64,000 nucleotides of DNA from Fasciolopsis buskii (lineage: Eukaryota; Platyhelminthes; Trematoda; Plagiorchiida; Fasciolidae). Of the stretch, positions 12,011 through 24,135 are shown in pieces (position 1 is the stretch's first letter; each line of letters starts with the position of its first letter). Where the stretch lies: the NCBI GenBank assembly GCA_008360955.1, contig LUCM01006469.1, positions 109,286 to 173,285 on the forward strand. Reading direction: 5' to 3'. A program made the position numbers and the translations under genes. A model generated the notes under the pieces. The model saw only the letters and a list, made by a program, of their open reading frames with translations. It searched no databases and had not been told where the DNA came from.

Positions 12011-14619
12011 AGGATCTTCATGCCTGTGTGTGCATACAAGTGTTCGACTGTTTCGTGCCTGACCAAATACTTAAAGAAGTAGTGGACCGAAAACGTTTAC
12101 GTATCCCAAGTTTTTATGCATTCATTGTACAAAATTTTATTCTAGCCGAGAAAATGTCTTCCGACTACGTAAAATCTGACTGGTCGCTCTTCGACGTCCG
12201 TAAAGCGTTTACCTGACTTGATCGGACAGTCGATAAAGTTATAACGGATAAAATTTAAGGAAATAAATTGTCACAATTAAAAATTCGTAAGATCCTCGTG
12301 ATATGATAAAACAACTTACGGACTATAACCTCGATCTAATTAGCCGGAGACTAAGTTACGGAATCTAAGTGTGTCCACGGTTAACTTTCTGCCTTCTGAT
12401 ATCTTACTCATTTTCAACATACACGCTTAATTTTATTCTATCTGAATTCCTGATATAATGTTCTTCGCTTTGTTTGATTATAATGCTACCGGGTTGCATC
12501 AAAGAAACACGTAAAATTTTCATTTATTGCATCCTTGTTAATCCAACTCCGCTAATTGATCACTGGTTGTCTGTCTAAACATCCTAATGAATCTTTCAAA
12601 CCAAGTTGTCACGCAAATTTTCAGCTGCCAACTAACTGGTGGCCTTGTCACATATAATTATTTAACGATTATCATACAATGCAACTAATGACCGATTAAT
12701 TTAGTTGCCTGTCTGCTTTTATATAATCCCTCAGAAACTCACAAAGAACTGAAATTGACTCAGTCTCCTCGGCATTGTTTTGCGATTCAGATGTTGGGTC
12801 TTTGGCTCAGAGTTGAACTTTCTCCACTTATTCCAGTTTCATTCATAGAATGCTCGGGGGCCGTTATAATCGCAGTCCAATAGAATCAGTGATCAAATCG
12901 TAACTCTTTCTCAAAGCTAAAGCATTCTCTGAGTACTTCAACCGCCCCCGTTCACGGATGCAAATTCGTCAGCAAGAATCGTTCAAAAGTAGGAAGGCAA
13001 CTGAAAGATGTTTCAAGGTGAATATTTGCACAAGGACCTGATTGTTAATGGCAACCATAAATCTTCAAACAGCCACTATCTTTTCGAGATTAGTTACCAA
13101 AAAACGAAATGGCGCATCAGCATACGGATGGTTAATTTCTTGCGAAACAGTGTCTTGTCTTGTAAAAGGAACAAAACAAAAGACAAAGCCAATGGAAGCA
13201 CAATTATCCATGGAATTGTGTCAAGATAGTTCAAAATACTACTAAACGAAATTAAACTAACACAAGCTCTATAAAGGCTTCTTTAAGCCCTAATGGACTT
13301 CTGTCTACTTAAAAGTTCACGCAACCGGCACAAACAAAATAACAAAGAAAATTCCGAATAGCATTTACTGTGTGACCAATTTTTAATTGATGTTCACCTT
13401 TTGTAGATGACCTTGACCCATGTCAATCTAATTTAGTTAAACAACTAGTAATGAGACCACGTGGGAACGTGCTCACTTTGTCTACGCTGATGTTCTCACC
13501 GAGTCAAGCTTAGTGATCGTAACAAATGAAAAATACGAAATTCTTTGAACAGTTTTACTCGTAGGTTGTACGTGCTGGTTGGCACATTTACCTTCGGAAT
13601 ACAAGAAGAGTATGAATGTTCGAGAAACTATGGGTACCGAAACTATTGGTTTTCCGACATGTCAAAAAGTGGCCTTCTCTTCGGGCCGCATGTTTTTCTG
13701 TGTGACGAAAAATCAAAATATTTTCCCGATGCATGCTAACTAAAACTAAATCTTCCATAGTTTGGTGCACTATCACTACCCGACTGGTAAGACTTGGCTT
13801 TACGTTTATTTTAAAGAACAAAACTTGGAGTTGTTGAGGTCTAACTTGCTAGTCTGGTAGCGTCAACAAAATTGCCTAGAAAACAAGGAACAAGAAATAT
13901 TCCTTTCTGGTGCGAAATTCCACTCGGATTGTTCATTCACGCAGTCCACGAGACCAACGAAACCAGCACCTGCCCTAGACCAAGCTTTGCCTCATACTGG
14001 TCAAGCATCGGGACTAATAAATTTATCACCCCTTGATTGCATTTTAGAAGTGTCAAGAATTCCGCGAGTCAAACACCTCTGATTTTAGAATCACTTATGT
14101 GATCATCCGATCGACTAGCGCCAGTCCAGCGTGTAAATTGGTGGCATTTGCCCTTGCATGTCCCCAAATTAAACGCTTGCACAATCGACCAATTCAGCGG
14201 GTAGGAAACCATTCCCAAACCGAGGACTGGATCCTGAAATGCAATGCCTTAGATGCCTGGGAAATAGCCCAGGGTAAAGAACTCTAAGCATAATTTACGG
14301 CTTCGGTTTGGGGCCTTTTACGAAGAGACAACAAATTGTTAGCGTCCATAAATTGTAAGGTTACTGGGTGCCTAATAAAAGTTTGACAATATACACCGTG
14401 GCAGGTCTTCTGCAGGTTACAGTTTCAAATTAGAAATCCCAGAACTTTTTCGCGGCTTCATTACTATGAGATTGGTCGTTGTGCTGCCGGGCATCAGTTG
14501 CAACACTAGAATCTTATGCAGACCGGAACATCTGCTTGCATATTTGCTGCTCGGTCGCTAACCCAGAAGCTGGCTTTGAATCGGTAATGACTGCCTCATC
14601 AAGAAGCATATGTTTTACT
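12011..14619. other. No supported feature
   Basis: AT-rich sequence of low information. A 39-codon frame ending at a GTGAAT donor near 13016 and frames near 13545 and 13588 have no domain and are not claimed. Confidence 0.4.
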
Positions 14620-14795
14620 TTCTATCTTTTACTTCCTCTAATAACGGAATAACAATATACCTCATTTACAGGAACTAGAAGGGAAGCCGTCATCAGAGGG
14701 TTGTCTAGTGGGGGAAGTCCCCCGAGGTTGCGAGGATTCGAACTCACGAACTTCTCGTTCAAATGCGACGACCTTATTCACTTGATCAAAATCCC
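14620..14795 (-). mobile_element. tRNA-derived SINE, copy 2
   Basis: Minus-strand copy with B-box-like GAGTTCGAATCCTCGC, a shortened body and the TGTTATTCCGTTATTAG-type 3' end. It is more diverged than copies 4, 7 and 8, with extra bases in the body between the head and the tail. No target-site duplication is evident. Confidence 0.65.
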
Positions 14796-15003
14796 CAAGT
14801 TTGAGAAGCACAGATCTCATTATACATCCCCAGTTGGTCTTGCAGATATTCAGTTCAGAGTTAAACCGCTAGAAATAACACAGCGCACTCTGTTCTCTGG
14901 TGAACGCTGTTACAAGTCAGTTTACCACCGAAAGTCCAACCTTCTACTGACGAACTTCGATTAGCAGAAATCTATTCACTGATCTTTGTTATCCACCGGA
15001 GAT

Positions 15004-15072
15004 AAAATATTTATTTTGGTGGCACTTAAGAAGCAGGTGGGTGCGACGCGAAATGCTGATTCGAATCCATAG
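15004..15072 (+). repeat. Possible second tRNA-like SINE head
   Basis: GGTGGCACTTAAGAAGCAGG followed after about 25 bases by GCTGATTCGAATCCA has A-box and B-box spacing. It does not share the body of the main SINE family. It could be a relic of another tRNA-derived repeat or chance. Confidence 0.2.
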
Positions 15073-17245
15073 ATGCGAATAGAAGATTGTAGAGCCGGGA
15101 ATTTACGTGGCAGAATGTATTAGTTATCACGCCCTAGAACGCTCACTACAGTGGGATGTTAACTTTTAAAAATAACGGGTACTCAATCTGGCCTTGGTAA
15201 CTCATCGACTTTTATGCAATTGCTCTTCCAGAATACCAATTCATCATGAAATGAATGACAAAAATGCACCGTTGCCTTGTTGATCAACGTGAAAAGCAAT
15301 AAAAAATCGTAAACGATGAATGTGAATTGGAATTGCCTCTTAGTGTGTCGAGCTAGGCTATCCGAAGGGACGAATGAAGCGATGAATAGCTCGAATTTTA
15401 GTCCCCGTGGTAGTCGAGTCGAATGGTGAACAGAGTCCGTCTTCGCGAAATTCACCGGAACATGTTCACTTCTTTCTGCTTGTCATTTTTAGATCAGTTG
15501 TCCCACAAAGCGTAAGAGGCGGCCGACCTATTTGGAGCATAAACTTGCACTGACGGAAACAAGAGATACACAATGAAAAAATGATAAATGTAAACACTGG
15601 TTTTATTATTATTATCGTTCGTATGTAATTTCCTTGCTCTCACTCGGCTGCCCCACTGAAATTTGACCAGTGAAGCTGATATGACCAGAATTGAGCGGTC
15701 GCTGGTTGGCGGACTTTATCTGGTGAAAACTCAATATATTCTGACTGTGTCTGCATGGGAATTGGTTTCTATTTATTGGTTCGCGTTTTGATTTAACACG
15801 GTATTAGCGGCCCAATAAGCCTGGATGCAGACTCTCCGTCTGTCACGGTCGACTCCGAACCCCAATCCACTTGCCCGGTCAGCGTGATGCCGGTGAACTG
15901 TGCCATCCGTACTGATATTTTGCCTAAGTTTGGTCTTCCACGCCTGTAGACCTGCCATTTTTCAAAATCAACCCTTACCCTAATGTTTGCACAGAGCTTA
16001 GAAGCAAATACACAATAGTTCGATTCAATCTCTCCTGCTCGTTATTCTACTCATGCAGTTTCTAAAAGGGAGCATATGCACGAAATATCGTCGTTATTCC
16101 TGGGATAAATTCATCTTTTGTGTTGTGATAAAAGAAATGTTTGAAACGGGCATCATCAGCAGTCGACAGTCGTCGTTCCCTGGACCAGTGATACGATGTC
16201 TGCGAAGTAAAAGCCAGGCACACGGATCAGTAGGCTATAAAATGGCGTTTACCAACGGTCATGGTCAGAGTGAGCTAACGAACGAAGCAAAACAACATGG
16301 CGCTTTTATTCGTTCACTTATTTGTTGCCGCACCCCATTCGGCAGGAACGAAGCAGAAACAATAGATCGTGACAAGTCACTAATCTGATTCTTCGCCCGG
16401 AGAAGGCTAACCTTTCTAGTGCAAGCAGATTCTCCCATTTAGCTCCAGACTCGTCTAGCTTGTCGTTCAGTGAATCTACCTGGCGAACCAGAGGAAAACA
16501 AAGGCAAATTTATCCCTAGAAGGGTTCACCAAACAAAACAAGTTAACTTGTCCCTTGCACGACAGAAAGTCTCCGTTAGTTATTGCATGACCTTACGGTG
16601 AATGTTTCCATTTCCCATCTTCACCAACAATCCTTCCCAATTCAAACCCACTTTGCTCCAACATGAGAGTTGAGTAGATTGTGAAAAGATACTAACAGAC
16701 CTTCTTTAACGAGAGGAAATCCGAACTATTTATCAAAGTGGGACAAAATAATCTTTCCGGAGACGGTGAATGGACATCCCTTTTTCCACGTCACTCATCG
16801 TACAGCCCCGGATAAAAATAAATTATCCGCTATTGTCAAACAATTATTTGTGTAGCTTTAGTGTTCGTGATTATTTGTTTACAACTTTTATCAAATTCAC
16901 CACAGACAGAATGATATGAAAATCCGCGCGGATCAGTAAATGTTTCAAGTGTCAATTGAAAATCTTTCCAACAGTCATTTCTGACACAGAAGCTACAGCA
17001 ACAAAACTAGAGATGTTCAAATCTATTCTGTGACGTTTGTCGTTTGTCTACTCTTTGGTAAACGAATTTGGCCGCGGAGATTAATGCCCAAACAGATCAA
17101 TCATGAGCAGAGCACATCCAAGAAAGTCTGTTCAACGCACACTTTGAATTACGTTGCAAATGATTTGGCCGGAGAAAACCATAAATTGCTTTGGTGCATT
17201 TTTTCTTCGCAAGGCTGAATCGGTTATAACTGGAATGTATGTTAA
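15073..17245. other. No supported feature
   Basis: Includes a 111-codon plus frame at 16053-16388 and a 61-codon minus frame at 15773-15958, neither with a recognised domain. CTGATGA occurs on the minus strand at 16153-16159 but without a following GAAA box. Confidence 0.4.
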
Positions 17246-17302
17246 TCAAAATTGCGGCAAACAACAGACGCGATGCTTCCCACGTGCGAGATTTATTTCG
17301 GA
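17246..17302 (-). CDS. Candidate terminal exon of an unknown minus-strand gene
   Basis: Follows a strong acceptor (CTTTTTGTTTGTGTACACAAG) and reads 18 codons in phase 0 (SEINLARGKHRVCCLPQF) to a TGA. Its phase fits the donor of the exon at 17503-17643. The same acceptor also opens another frame of about 66 codons, so this choice depends on the upstream exon being real. No polyadenylation signal was found close by. Confidence 0.22.
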   Translation of the reverse strand, partial: SEINLARGKHRVCCLPQF

Positions 17303-17502
17303 CTTGTGTACACAAACAAAAAGTTCTTGAAATTTGCAGCGAATTGAAGTTGAAAGACGATTAGTTATTCTCGCAAAAATGTTAGATTTACCAAATAAGG
17401 TGAAGTTTTTAATATTATATTGTCAAACAAGGTGATGATGAAACAATTTATTGACGGTAATACAATCGGAAATTATCTATATCTCATACAAACTGAACTT
17501 AC

Positions 17503-17643
17503 AAGGAACTGGTAACCATTCGAACATGTGTCATTCAGTTGCAATCTGGACGACAATTCGGGATTTGCAAGCGGACGATTAACACAATCCTCCAAACTGG
17601 TTGGTCTAAATGGTGAGCACGAATCGACCTTGAAACCGGCGGA
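17503..17643 (-). CDS. Candidate internal exon, unknown cysteine-containing protein
   Basis: Forty-seven codons, phase 0 at both ends. The acceptor has a long pyrimidine tract (CTTTTTTTCTTTCACACAAG) and the donor is CTT|GTAAGTTC. The peptide starts SAGFKVDSCSPFRPTSLEDC and contains three cysteines, as a secreted or luminal domain might. It lies 240 bases after the exon at 17884-17955 and 200 before the one at 17246-17302, with matching phases. No family is recognised. A plus-strand frame with a hydrophobic segment overlaps it (about 17528-17824) and is the competing reading. Confidence 0.3.
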
Positions 17644-17883
17644 CTTGTGTGAAAGAAAAAAAGCAGTGATGTGCAACAGTTGCAGTGGAATTGACAGTTT
17701 TAGTAGACTTAAAAGTGAAACAAACTACATTCGAAAACTACCGGCACAATTTATCATTACAATTCTTCTCTCAGCAGCATTACTTGGTACATTAATTTCA
17801 GGTAGAGAATCGCGATCCACCTAACCATATAATGTGGGCACGTTCAACGGCTTTCGTCTAAAGGAGGAATCAGCGAAACCTAC

Positions 17884-17955
17884 CGTGGTATTCCCGGGAA
17901 CTCCTCTCTCAGCGGCTGCCGGTAACGCTGCGTCAATCACGCTTTGCCTCACAAA
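17884..17955 (-). CDS. Candidate exon of the same minus-strand gene
   Basis: Twenty-four codons (FVRQSVIDAALPAAAERG and six more) between acceptor GCTACCTGCAG, with a branch-site-like TTACTGAT upstream, and donor ACG|GTAGGT. It ends in phase 0, matching the next exon. Locally higher GC supports coding. A further frame at about 18226-18296 on the minus strand, beginning MMYFLEVNRTQSRL and ending at GAG|GTAAGA, could be an upstream exon, but only its alternative donor gives the right phase. Confidence 0.25.
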
Positions 17956-20100
17956 CTGCAGGTAGCGTCGAATCAGTAAAGGTCAATGTCTTTTTGGCAA
18001 ACATAGGCAAGCCTTGGGAAAAGTAAATGCGGAAATGACGACATCGTCTGTTTACGAAGGCCAACTGACCATCCAAACAGGACACTAATAGGTTATTGAA
18101 ATCCGAAAATTTTCCGATGAATTCGTATTCCGGAGGAACTGACTAGAAAGAAGTACCGAAAAACAAACGCGTTGAAGAGCTCCGCACAGTCGTGGTAAAA
18201 CCAACGTGTGAACAAAATCTTACCTCCCGACACCTGTATGGGGCTTTGAAATGTTAATCTGGACTGCGTCCGGTTTACCTCCAGGAAGTACATCATTTTT
18301 TCCTCAACGATACTCGAAGGTCAACAATTTCTTGGTCTATAAATCAATTCACCAAAGTCCTGCCACCATCTACGTCCACCTCCAGGACCGCGGTTGCATT
18401 ACAAAAACAGGAATGGCTGTTATCATCGTACGCGAGAGAAATTCTGCGACATTAATTTTCATTGCAGATTAAGTTTTGGGAGATGAAACATCTCGCGAAA
18501 TAGAATTTCCCCGAAAGATGCTTGTATAAATGCATACATATATTTGTAATGTGACTGTTCAGAAAAATGACTGTACAATAACCGTTTAGCTTAGTGGAGT
18601 TTTGGATGAAGAATTTACCTCAGAAAAAATATCGGTTTTTATTCGCCGCAACACAGTGAGAGTCCGAAAATGTCGCTCTTGTTTTAATATTTTTGTTTTT
18701 CGTTTGCAATCAATCGATTCGAAAAGGGTTTGTACAGCATTCACGCCATCGTTTCTGGCATTTAGAAGGACGGCATGTGGTTTTCGGTAATAACTATCGT
18801 TGGATTATTTCGGTGCACTGATGATGAATGCTCAGCGTGTGTTGCAACGACAACGTTCAAGAAACTTTAAAATCATATCATTATTAGTATTAGGTTTGTG
18901 ACTAATGCTATTACTTTAATACAAGTTTATGCTAGGCCACATAGCCGTTAGCATCGTAGATAGGAATTCGTTGTTTATCCTCTTCCAGTGAGATTTCTAC
19001 TAACGGAAAATTCTGTCAGCGAAAATGACAGGTGGATTAAGCGTCTGTCACCCCGAAGATCATAGATCCTAATGCCAAATTCGCTGGTCACTAGCGGTAG
19101 ACGACGATTCGCTGTCTGCCGGTGCATTTCTACGGTTGATCGGTTGGAGAATTGTGCCGTTCTATGTCACTCCAAACCTCTAGTTCTTGGCTGCCCGTTA
19201 GCGGCCTCGAAAGCTGTAAATCAGACCGTATTATATTGGGGGTTTGTAGCAAAAATCCGTGGTTTATCTTTCCGGCTATAAAAGAACAAATGAGTTGCAC
19301 GTGCAAATATTTCTAGCAAAGAAATTGTCTTTTGACAAGGCTTTTATTTTAAAGATGTGCTTGAAATGAAAAAGAAGCTGCTACCTTAGCTATTTGGGTC
19401 TTCTTAAACAAGACTTGATCGTTAGAAATTTATTTGTATGGTAAATACGAGGTAGCATCGATTTGGCCCTTATTTTTCTCGAGAGAGCGGCACTGTAGCC
19501 GCAGTAAAAGGATAAAAACGAATGTCAAAGGTGCTTAGATTTTAATCACGACATTTACGGTACGTATCCTGTATTCAAATGAGACGGTAATGGCAAGATT
19601 TAACACCATAGCTAGATTTAAACGTGGATTTTGACGAACAGACTACGATTTATAAGTGCACGGAGGGTAACCGATGACGAATTATTGTTACTATTACTAA
19701 ACAATCTGTGCTGAGGTTTCCAGCATTTATTGGCTAAAAAATGAGCATCCTCAACCACTCGAACTTTCGATTGTGAAAAAACCTCATCGGAGTTCGCTAG
19801 GATTCATACTTGAAAAGGTTTATCCATGTAACTGACGCATTCAGTGATAACGTGACCTAAAATTGAGTCTTCAAACTGTTGATATCGGGTCCATTTGCAA
19901 GATGGTTGCGAATGGATGCCTTGCAGCAATGCTTTGGTAAATTCTTTGAATTGGTACTTGGTGAGTCCACTCCAAACGAACACCCTTTTAGCTAATCAAG
20001 ATGAAACTGTGCCAGACTTTTCATCTAACACTTGATATTTTGCAAAAGTAAGACATGTATTTCTACTCATTAGTACATTTTGCAAAAAGGTGGATGAACA
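17956..20100. other. Mostly unexplained; possible 5' exon near 18.2 kb
   Basis: Apart from the open frame at 18226-18296 (minus) noted with the gene above, no feature is supported. Frames near 18602 and 19072 have no domain. Confidence 0.35.
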
Positions 20101-20186
20101 AAACTTCCCCAGAAACACACGACCGGTTTCGCTGTTGCCACCGCTAATCAGGTATGTGTACCCGATATTCTTCTGTCCAACCATCC
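20101..20186 (-). repeat. Dispersed hammerhead-bearing repeat, copy A
   Basis: About 85 bases here align with 54218-54302, including flanks on both sides of the ribozyme core (plus strand: TTCCC..AGAA, GACCGGTTT, TCAGGTATG, GTACCCGA, ATTCT). This shows that the core at 20115-20157 belongs to a dispersed repeat and is not an isolated coincidence. Confidence 0.55.
20115..20157 (-). ncRNA. Hammerhead ribozyme motif, decayed core
   Basis: On the minus strand: stem I ACATAC, box CTGATTA, 14-base stem-loop II GCGGTGGCAACAGC, GAAAC, CG, then GTC and GTGTGT. Stem I has six pairs (one a wobble). The GAAA box and GTC cleavage triplet are present. The second base of the essential GA in CUGAUGA's GA pair is preserved, but G8, the position that takes part in catalysis, is T, so self-cleavage is not expected. 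The very short stem III is as known for hammerheads of Penelope-like elements. Confidence 0.5.
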
Positions 20187-20872
20187 ATCTACTAGTTTCT
20201 CAATAGAATCTGATTTGAATCGTTATAAGCGTGAGAAATGTGCTCACTGCATCCAACATATCACGCGTCATTCAGATTCACACTCATCAAAAATTCGTCT
20301 CTGACTCTCATGGAACAAGGACTGCCTTTGGCAAACGTAAGACTTGTAACACCAGTTGACGTCAGACGAGAAGTGTTGTCACAAAACAGTTACTCGTAAA
20401 CGTCAACACAACAGATTCAGAATTTTACCATTTGGTTGCCTATATGCGGGTACACCCAAATCCTAAAATATTGCACATGTACTGTGTATTAAAGAAAGAA
20501 TGAAAACACGCGGTTCAGTATGCTCAATGACGACGCACAGTGCGCGAGATCCACTAATGCCTGTTAGCGATTTCCGAATTTGGCTGTTCAATGCAAATGT
20601 GACAACACAATTCAGTGTGCGTATTCTAATTTAAAGAACGGAAAGTAAGCAGCAGAGAACTTATCGAACAGTTGCAGTTTCCGGACAAAATACAATCGTG
20701 AGCTATGTTTGCTTAAACCATCTTTCAATATCTGCTTGTAGTTGGAATTCTCATTTTAACCGAGCAATTTCTGCCTCCTATATTCCCGCAGTAGTACCAT
20801 TTTGGGGCGTAATCGAGGTAAATCGCAATGTATGCTGAATATATTCACAACCGTTTTACTCTCATTTTTTAG

Positions 20873-21001
20873 TCTCCGTGCATTCGTTGACAGATTCAAC
20901 AGTTTGCTGCCAAGATGTAAGACTTCGAAATCGTCCATGGCAAATTGCAATTTCAAGCGGTGTTGTCATAGTCGTACAAGTAGACGCAATTATGTGTATA
21001 T
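20873..21001 (+). CDS. Weak candidate exon
   Basis: Starts after one of the best acceptors in the window (TTTTACTCTCATTTTTTAG). A frame beginning SVHSLTDSTVCCQDVRL stays open to a GTATGT donor near 21001, or to an earlier GTAAGA at 20916. A possible 26-base exon at 20792-20817, between acceptor ATATTCCCGCAG and donor GAG|GTAAAT, joins it in frame, but the intron would be only 55 bases. No family is recognised. Confidence 0.15.
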
Positions 21002-21166
21002 GTATGTATACACTGTTTTGAATTGTAGGCGTATAATATAAACATTTATACGCATACAGAATAGTAAATAAGCGGGAAAACTGTGATGATACTATCTACC
21101 TATTCAAAAATAAACATCGACACGGTAACTTGCTTAGTGGAATCGCATTCTTATGGGTCCGCTTAC

Positions 21167-21247
21167 GAATCACAGTGACGATTTACGGAACCGCTTCTGA
21201 TTGGTTCGTCAATGAAATTCAATGACGAAACTTCTCCAGTCAGCAAA
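21167..21247 (-). CDS. Weak candidate exon
   Basis: Acceptor GGCCCCTTTCCCAG, 26 codons (LLTGEVSSLNFIDEPIRSGS and more), donor TTC|GTAAGC. Its length of 81 bases keeps phase. No recognised family, and short enough to be chance. Confidence 0.15.
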
Positions 21248-22831
21248 CTGGGAAAGGGGCCTTATGACAAATCGATGGCCTTCAAACCACAAGAATTGAT
21301 CAAAATGTATCTATTACAAAGATAAAGATATAATTGTCCGTAAATCATCTGGCAATATCCCAGTACAAGTCATTTTTTATACGTATGCACCCTTGGACAA
21401 TTTAAATCTTGAACGAAAATCCTAAATTCTAGGATGGCGACAAATAGCACTGTTGCATCCGGCAAGTTTTCAGTCGATTCGATCAAGCTTATGTGACTGA
21501 GATATTGAATTGCAATCTCAAGATGTGGGCCCGTACGAGATCATGATTTCGGTCATTCAATTCACGCGATTGCAGTCAAAATCAGACGAAATATTAGGGT
21601 GAACTGTGTTCTACAATTCAGTCAGGTAGTCACTCTATCGACAGAACGACTGATCAAATGATACTAACAAAATTTGTGAGAAAGAACTTGGACGGACCAA
21701 ATTTATTCAACGATCCGTGAACTGGAATCATGTCGAATTCACGTGGTCGGGAAATGTCATCGACCTCATACCTAGAAACTTTGGAAGCCCGAACAAACTT
21801 TGGTTGGTCACAAAATTTAGGCGTTAGAATGCCAGTGCACACTATTTCAGCCTTCGCTTATGTTCTTCTTCTTTTCTTGCTTTGGAATCATCTTGAGCGG
21901 CACAGCACAAAGTAATGATTGAATTCTCATTTCCTAAAGAATGTCCGGATTCTGGAAATTGGTCAGGGTTAGAACGGTTCAACATGTCAGAAAACTCAAT
22001 TAGCTGTATTTGATGCGTTGCAACAAGCGTTTTTTGGTTGTTCGACTAACGACAGCGGCCCCACACGCACACCCGAACTTGTAACTAATCGCTGATGTGT
22101 ATGCTCAAAGAAGGCGTTCTACTTTTGCTCTCATATGTGAGTACTGATGGAGTTAAAATGAAGTTTGATGCATTCCATGTCTCATTGTTACTTTACAAAT
22201 ACCAACGGCTTTCCGACTACTTCAACTTCTTTTATTAAAAAATTTTTTTTTAATCCGCTGGGAGCATTCTGTCCATTTTCTTTATCCCATCGTCAACGGT
22301 CAAGCGCACGAGGTCGTGACACTTCGAAGTGAACAATGCGGATTCGACTATTCCTAATGGCCGCGGCCCACTTTCCGAAAAATTATGCACATTATTATTC
22401 CATTACTGAACGAAGTAACCAATGAATAATACTTAGCAGAGCTTTAAAGGTTATTTCGAGTTTCATGTATGCGGTATTCTCTCGACATAAGTTGCTGGCT
22501 GTGGATGAAAGAATTTGATGCATTTCCCGCTCCATACATCCTGTTTACAAATATTTCTTTAACTCAACCATCTGGCATCTTCATTGATTTTGCTGTCAAA
22601 GAGCGAAGATTGTCATTTATCCCGGGTTCTGCAGATAGTCTCATTGCCGGATTTGTAACGTTAGGCGGTCTAACGAAGTCATTCAAGTGCATGTTAAGTT
22701 CACAAACAATGATGATGCTGTCGGCACAATGGGAGCAATGAGTTAATTTTTTGCTCTACGCAAATTTTTGTCATGCACATCAACTTTTCGCTCAGTTGCG
22801 TTTGTTCGTCGAATGATTAATTTCCTTTCAG
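21248..22831. other. No supported feature
   Basis: Open frames near 21730 and 22469 have no domain. A GTGAGT at about 22135 lacks a convincing upstream exon. Confidence 0.4.
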
Positions 22832-23033
22832 AACGGTCTATTTACATTTCATCTCAAACCTCCTCTCACGAAGAGGCCGCTTGTGCATAATGAGCGATCT
22901 GATGTTGTACGAAAACATAGCCAATCTAGGTGGACAGTACGGTTCACGCTAGAACGGGAGTTGATTGACGACATTCAGACGCGAGTTTCAGACTCAATCT
23001 GCCTGTCTCCTCCGAAATGTCGAATATCAACTG
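22832..23033 (+). CDS. Candidate internal exon, unknown protein
   Basis: The best single exon candidate by length with both splice sites. The acceptor is TTAATTTCCTTTCAG, the frame is open for 67 codons, and the donor is ACTG|GTGAGC. The peptide begins NGLFTFHLKPPLTKRPLVHN and includes RWTVRFTLERELIDDIQTRV, a mixed charged and hydrophobic composition typical of a folded domain. It enters in phase 0 and leaves in phase 1. No family is recognised. About 7 percent of random stretches this long would have one open frame, so it remains tentative. Confidence 0.3.
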
Positions 23034-23278
23034 GTGAGCACGTGACTGAGCAAATTAGTTCATAGTGTTTGTCAACTGAGCTTTTGTGCGCTATTCACTG
23101 TGGTAGATATTGTGTGTATTAAAGTCAACGTTACCGGAGGAATATAATCACGAATTTACAATCACTTTCGATAAAGTAAGCTGGAAAACAACGAGAATCT
23201 AAATGATCACCTCTTTGTTCGCTTTCTAGGAGCAATATTTCGATTTTCTCCTAGGCATGTGTACACTGAAATATAGAT

Positions 23279-23322
23279 ATGCATATATATATATATGTAT
23301 GTATGTGTATTCGTACACACAT
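23279..23322. repeat. AT/TATG microsatellite
   Basis: A run of TA dinucleotides passes into GTAT units and ends in an ACACACATG stretch. It is a simple repeat. Confidence 0.7.
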
Positions 23323-23457
23323 GTCAATGATAAGAAACTCTATACAAATCAGAACACAAACCAGAAACTCCATCAACATCACTGGCAATTCAATCCAATA
23401 GACTCGACCAAGACAGAATGAGTTTGGCCTAATCGATGTTGCTGATCTTATTTCCAG

Positions 23458-23748
23458 CAGTTGACGAGTGGTGATGAAAACATTCGATTCGTTGCGATCA
23501 AACCAAATATCTTAGTTCACAGAAGGCAATCTTTCCCAATGTGTGCTGTTCTAAATTATTTCTGGGTTGTTCCAATTCTAACAGAACTAGTCTCTCATTT
23601 TGTCCTAAACCCTAAAAATATCTACTGCCTATCTTCCTTACCATTTGGTTGGTTAAATTCATTCAGTCCGATCATTAACACGCATTTCCATCTATTGACA
23701 CGGGGTTGCTTGTACTGTTCATCAGAGAGCTTAGTTTCTGTTTTGTAA
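23458..23748 (+). CDS. Weak candidate terminal exon
   Basis: A strong acceptor (TGATCTTATTTCCAG) is followed at once by a 96-codon frame ending in TAA. The peptide (QLTSGDENIRFVAIKPNILV onward) has a hydrophobic middle, around CAVLNYFWVVPILTELVSHF. Only this frame is open, and it is phase 0, which does not fit the phase 1 donor at 23033. It would therefore need another exon between them or belong elsewhere. No family is recognised. Confidence 0.18.
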   Translation, partial: QLTSGDENIRFVAIKPNILVHRRQSFPMCAVLNYFWVVPILTELVSHFVLNPKNIYCLSSLPFGWLNSFSPIINTHFHLLTRGCLYCSSESLVSVL

Positions 23749-24135
23749 GCCTGCACAAGATGCGACCCATCGCGTGACTATACATTTCGTGTCCATTGTC
23801 ATGTTTATCTCCTTTGGTCCGTCTCGTCTACATGCTTGTTTCTTGGTTCACACCCGTGTACACATGAGAAGATTCATTAACAACCTGACTGTTGTAACCA
23901 TTCGGCACTTAACACGCACAGTAAAACCCTGAAGCAGGTGATAATCAGTTTGATGATTTTATGCACTAAGGAACTTAAAAAAATACTACCATGAGGTGAA
24001 CTGATCCTGTTCTTGCAATATGCTATTGCAATATGACCGAGTATTAACCTGTCTTATTTGGGTTCCTTAAACCGCTGATCGGTTGCTGGTTATTTAAGCA
24101 CGTTGGTGAAAAATTAGTCACTGAATCGATGCTAT

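Noticed and set aside
16146..16175. Minus-strand CTGCTGATGATGCCCG, resembling a hammerhead start
   Set aside because: No GAAA box at usable spacing and no GUH site.
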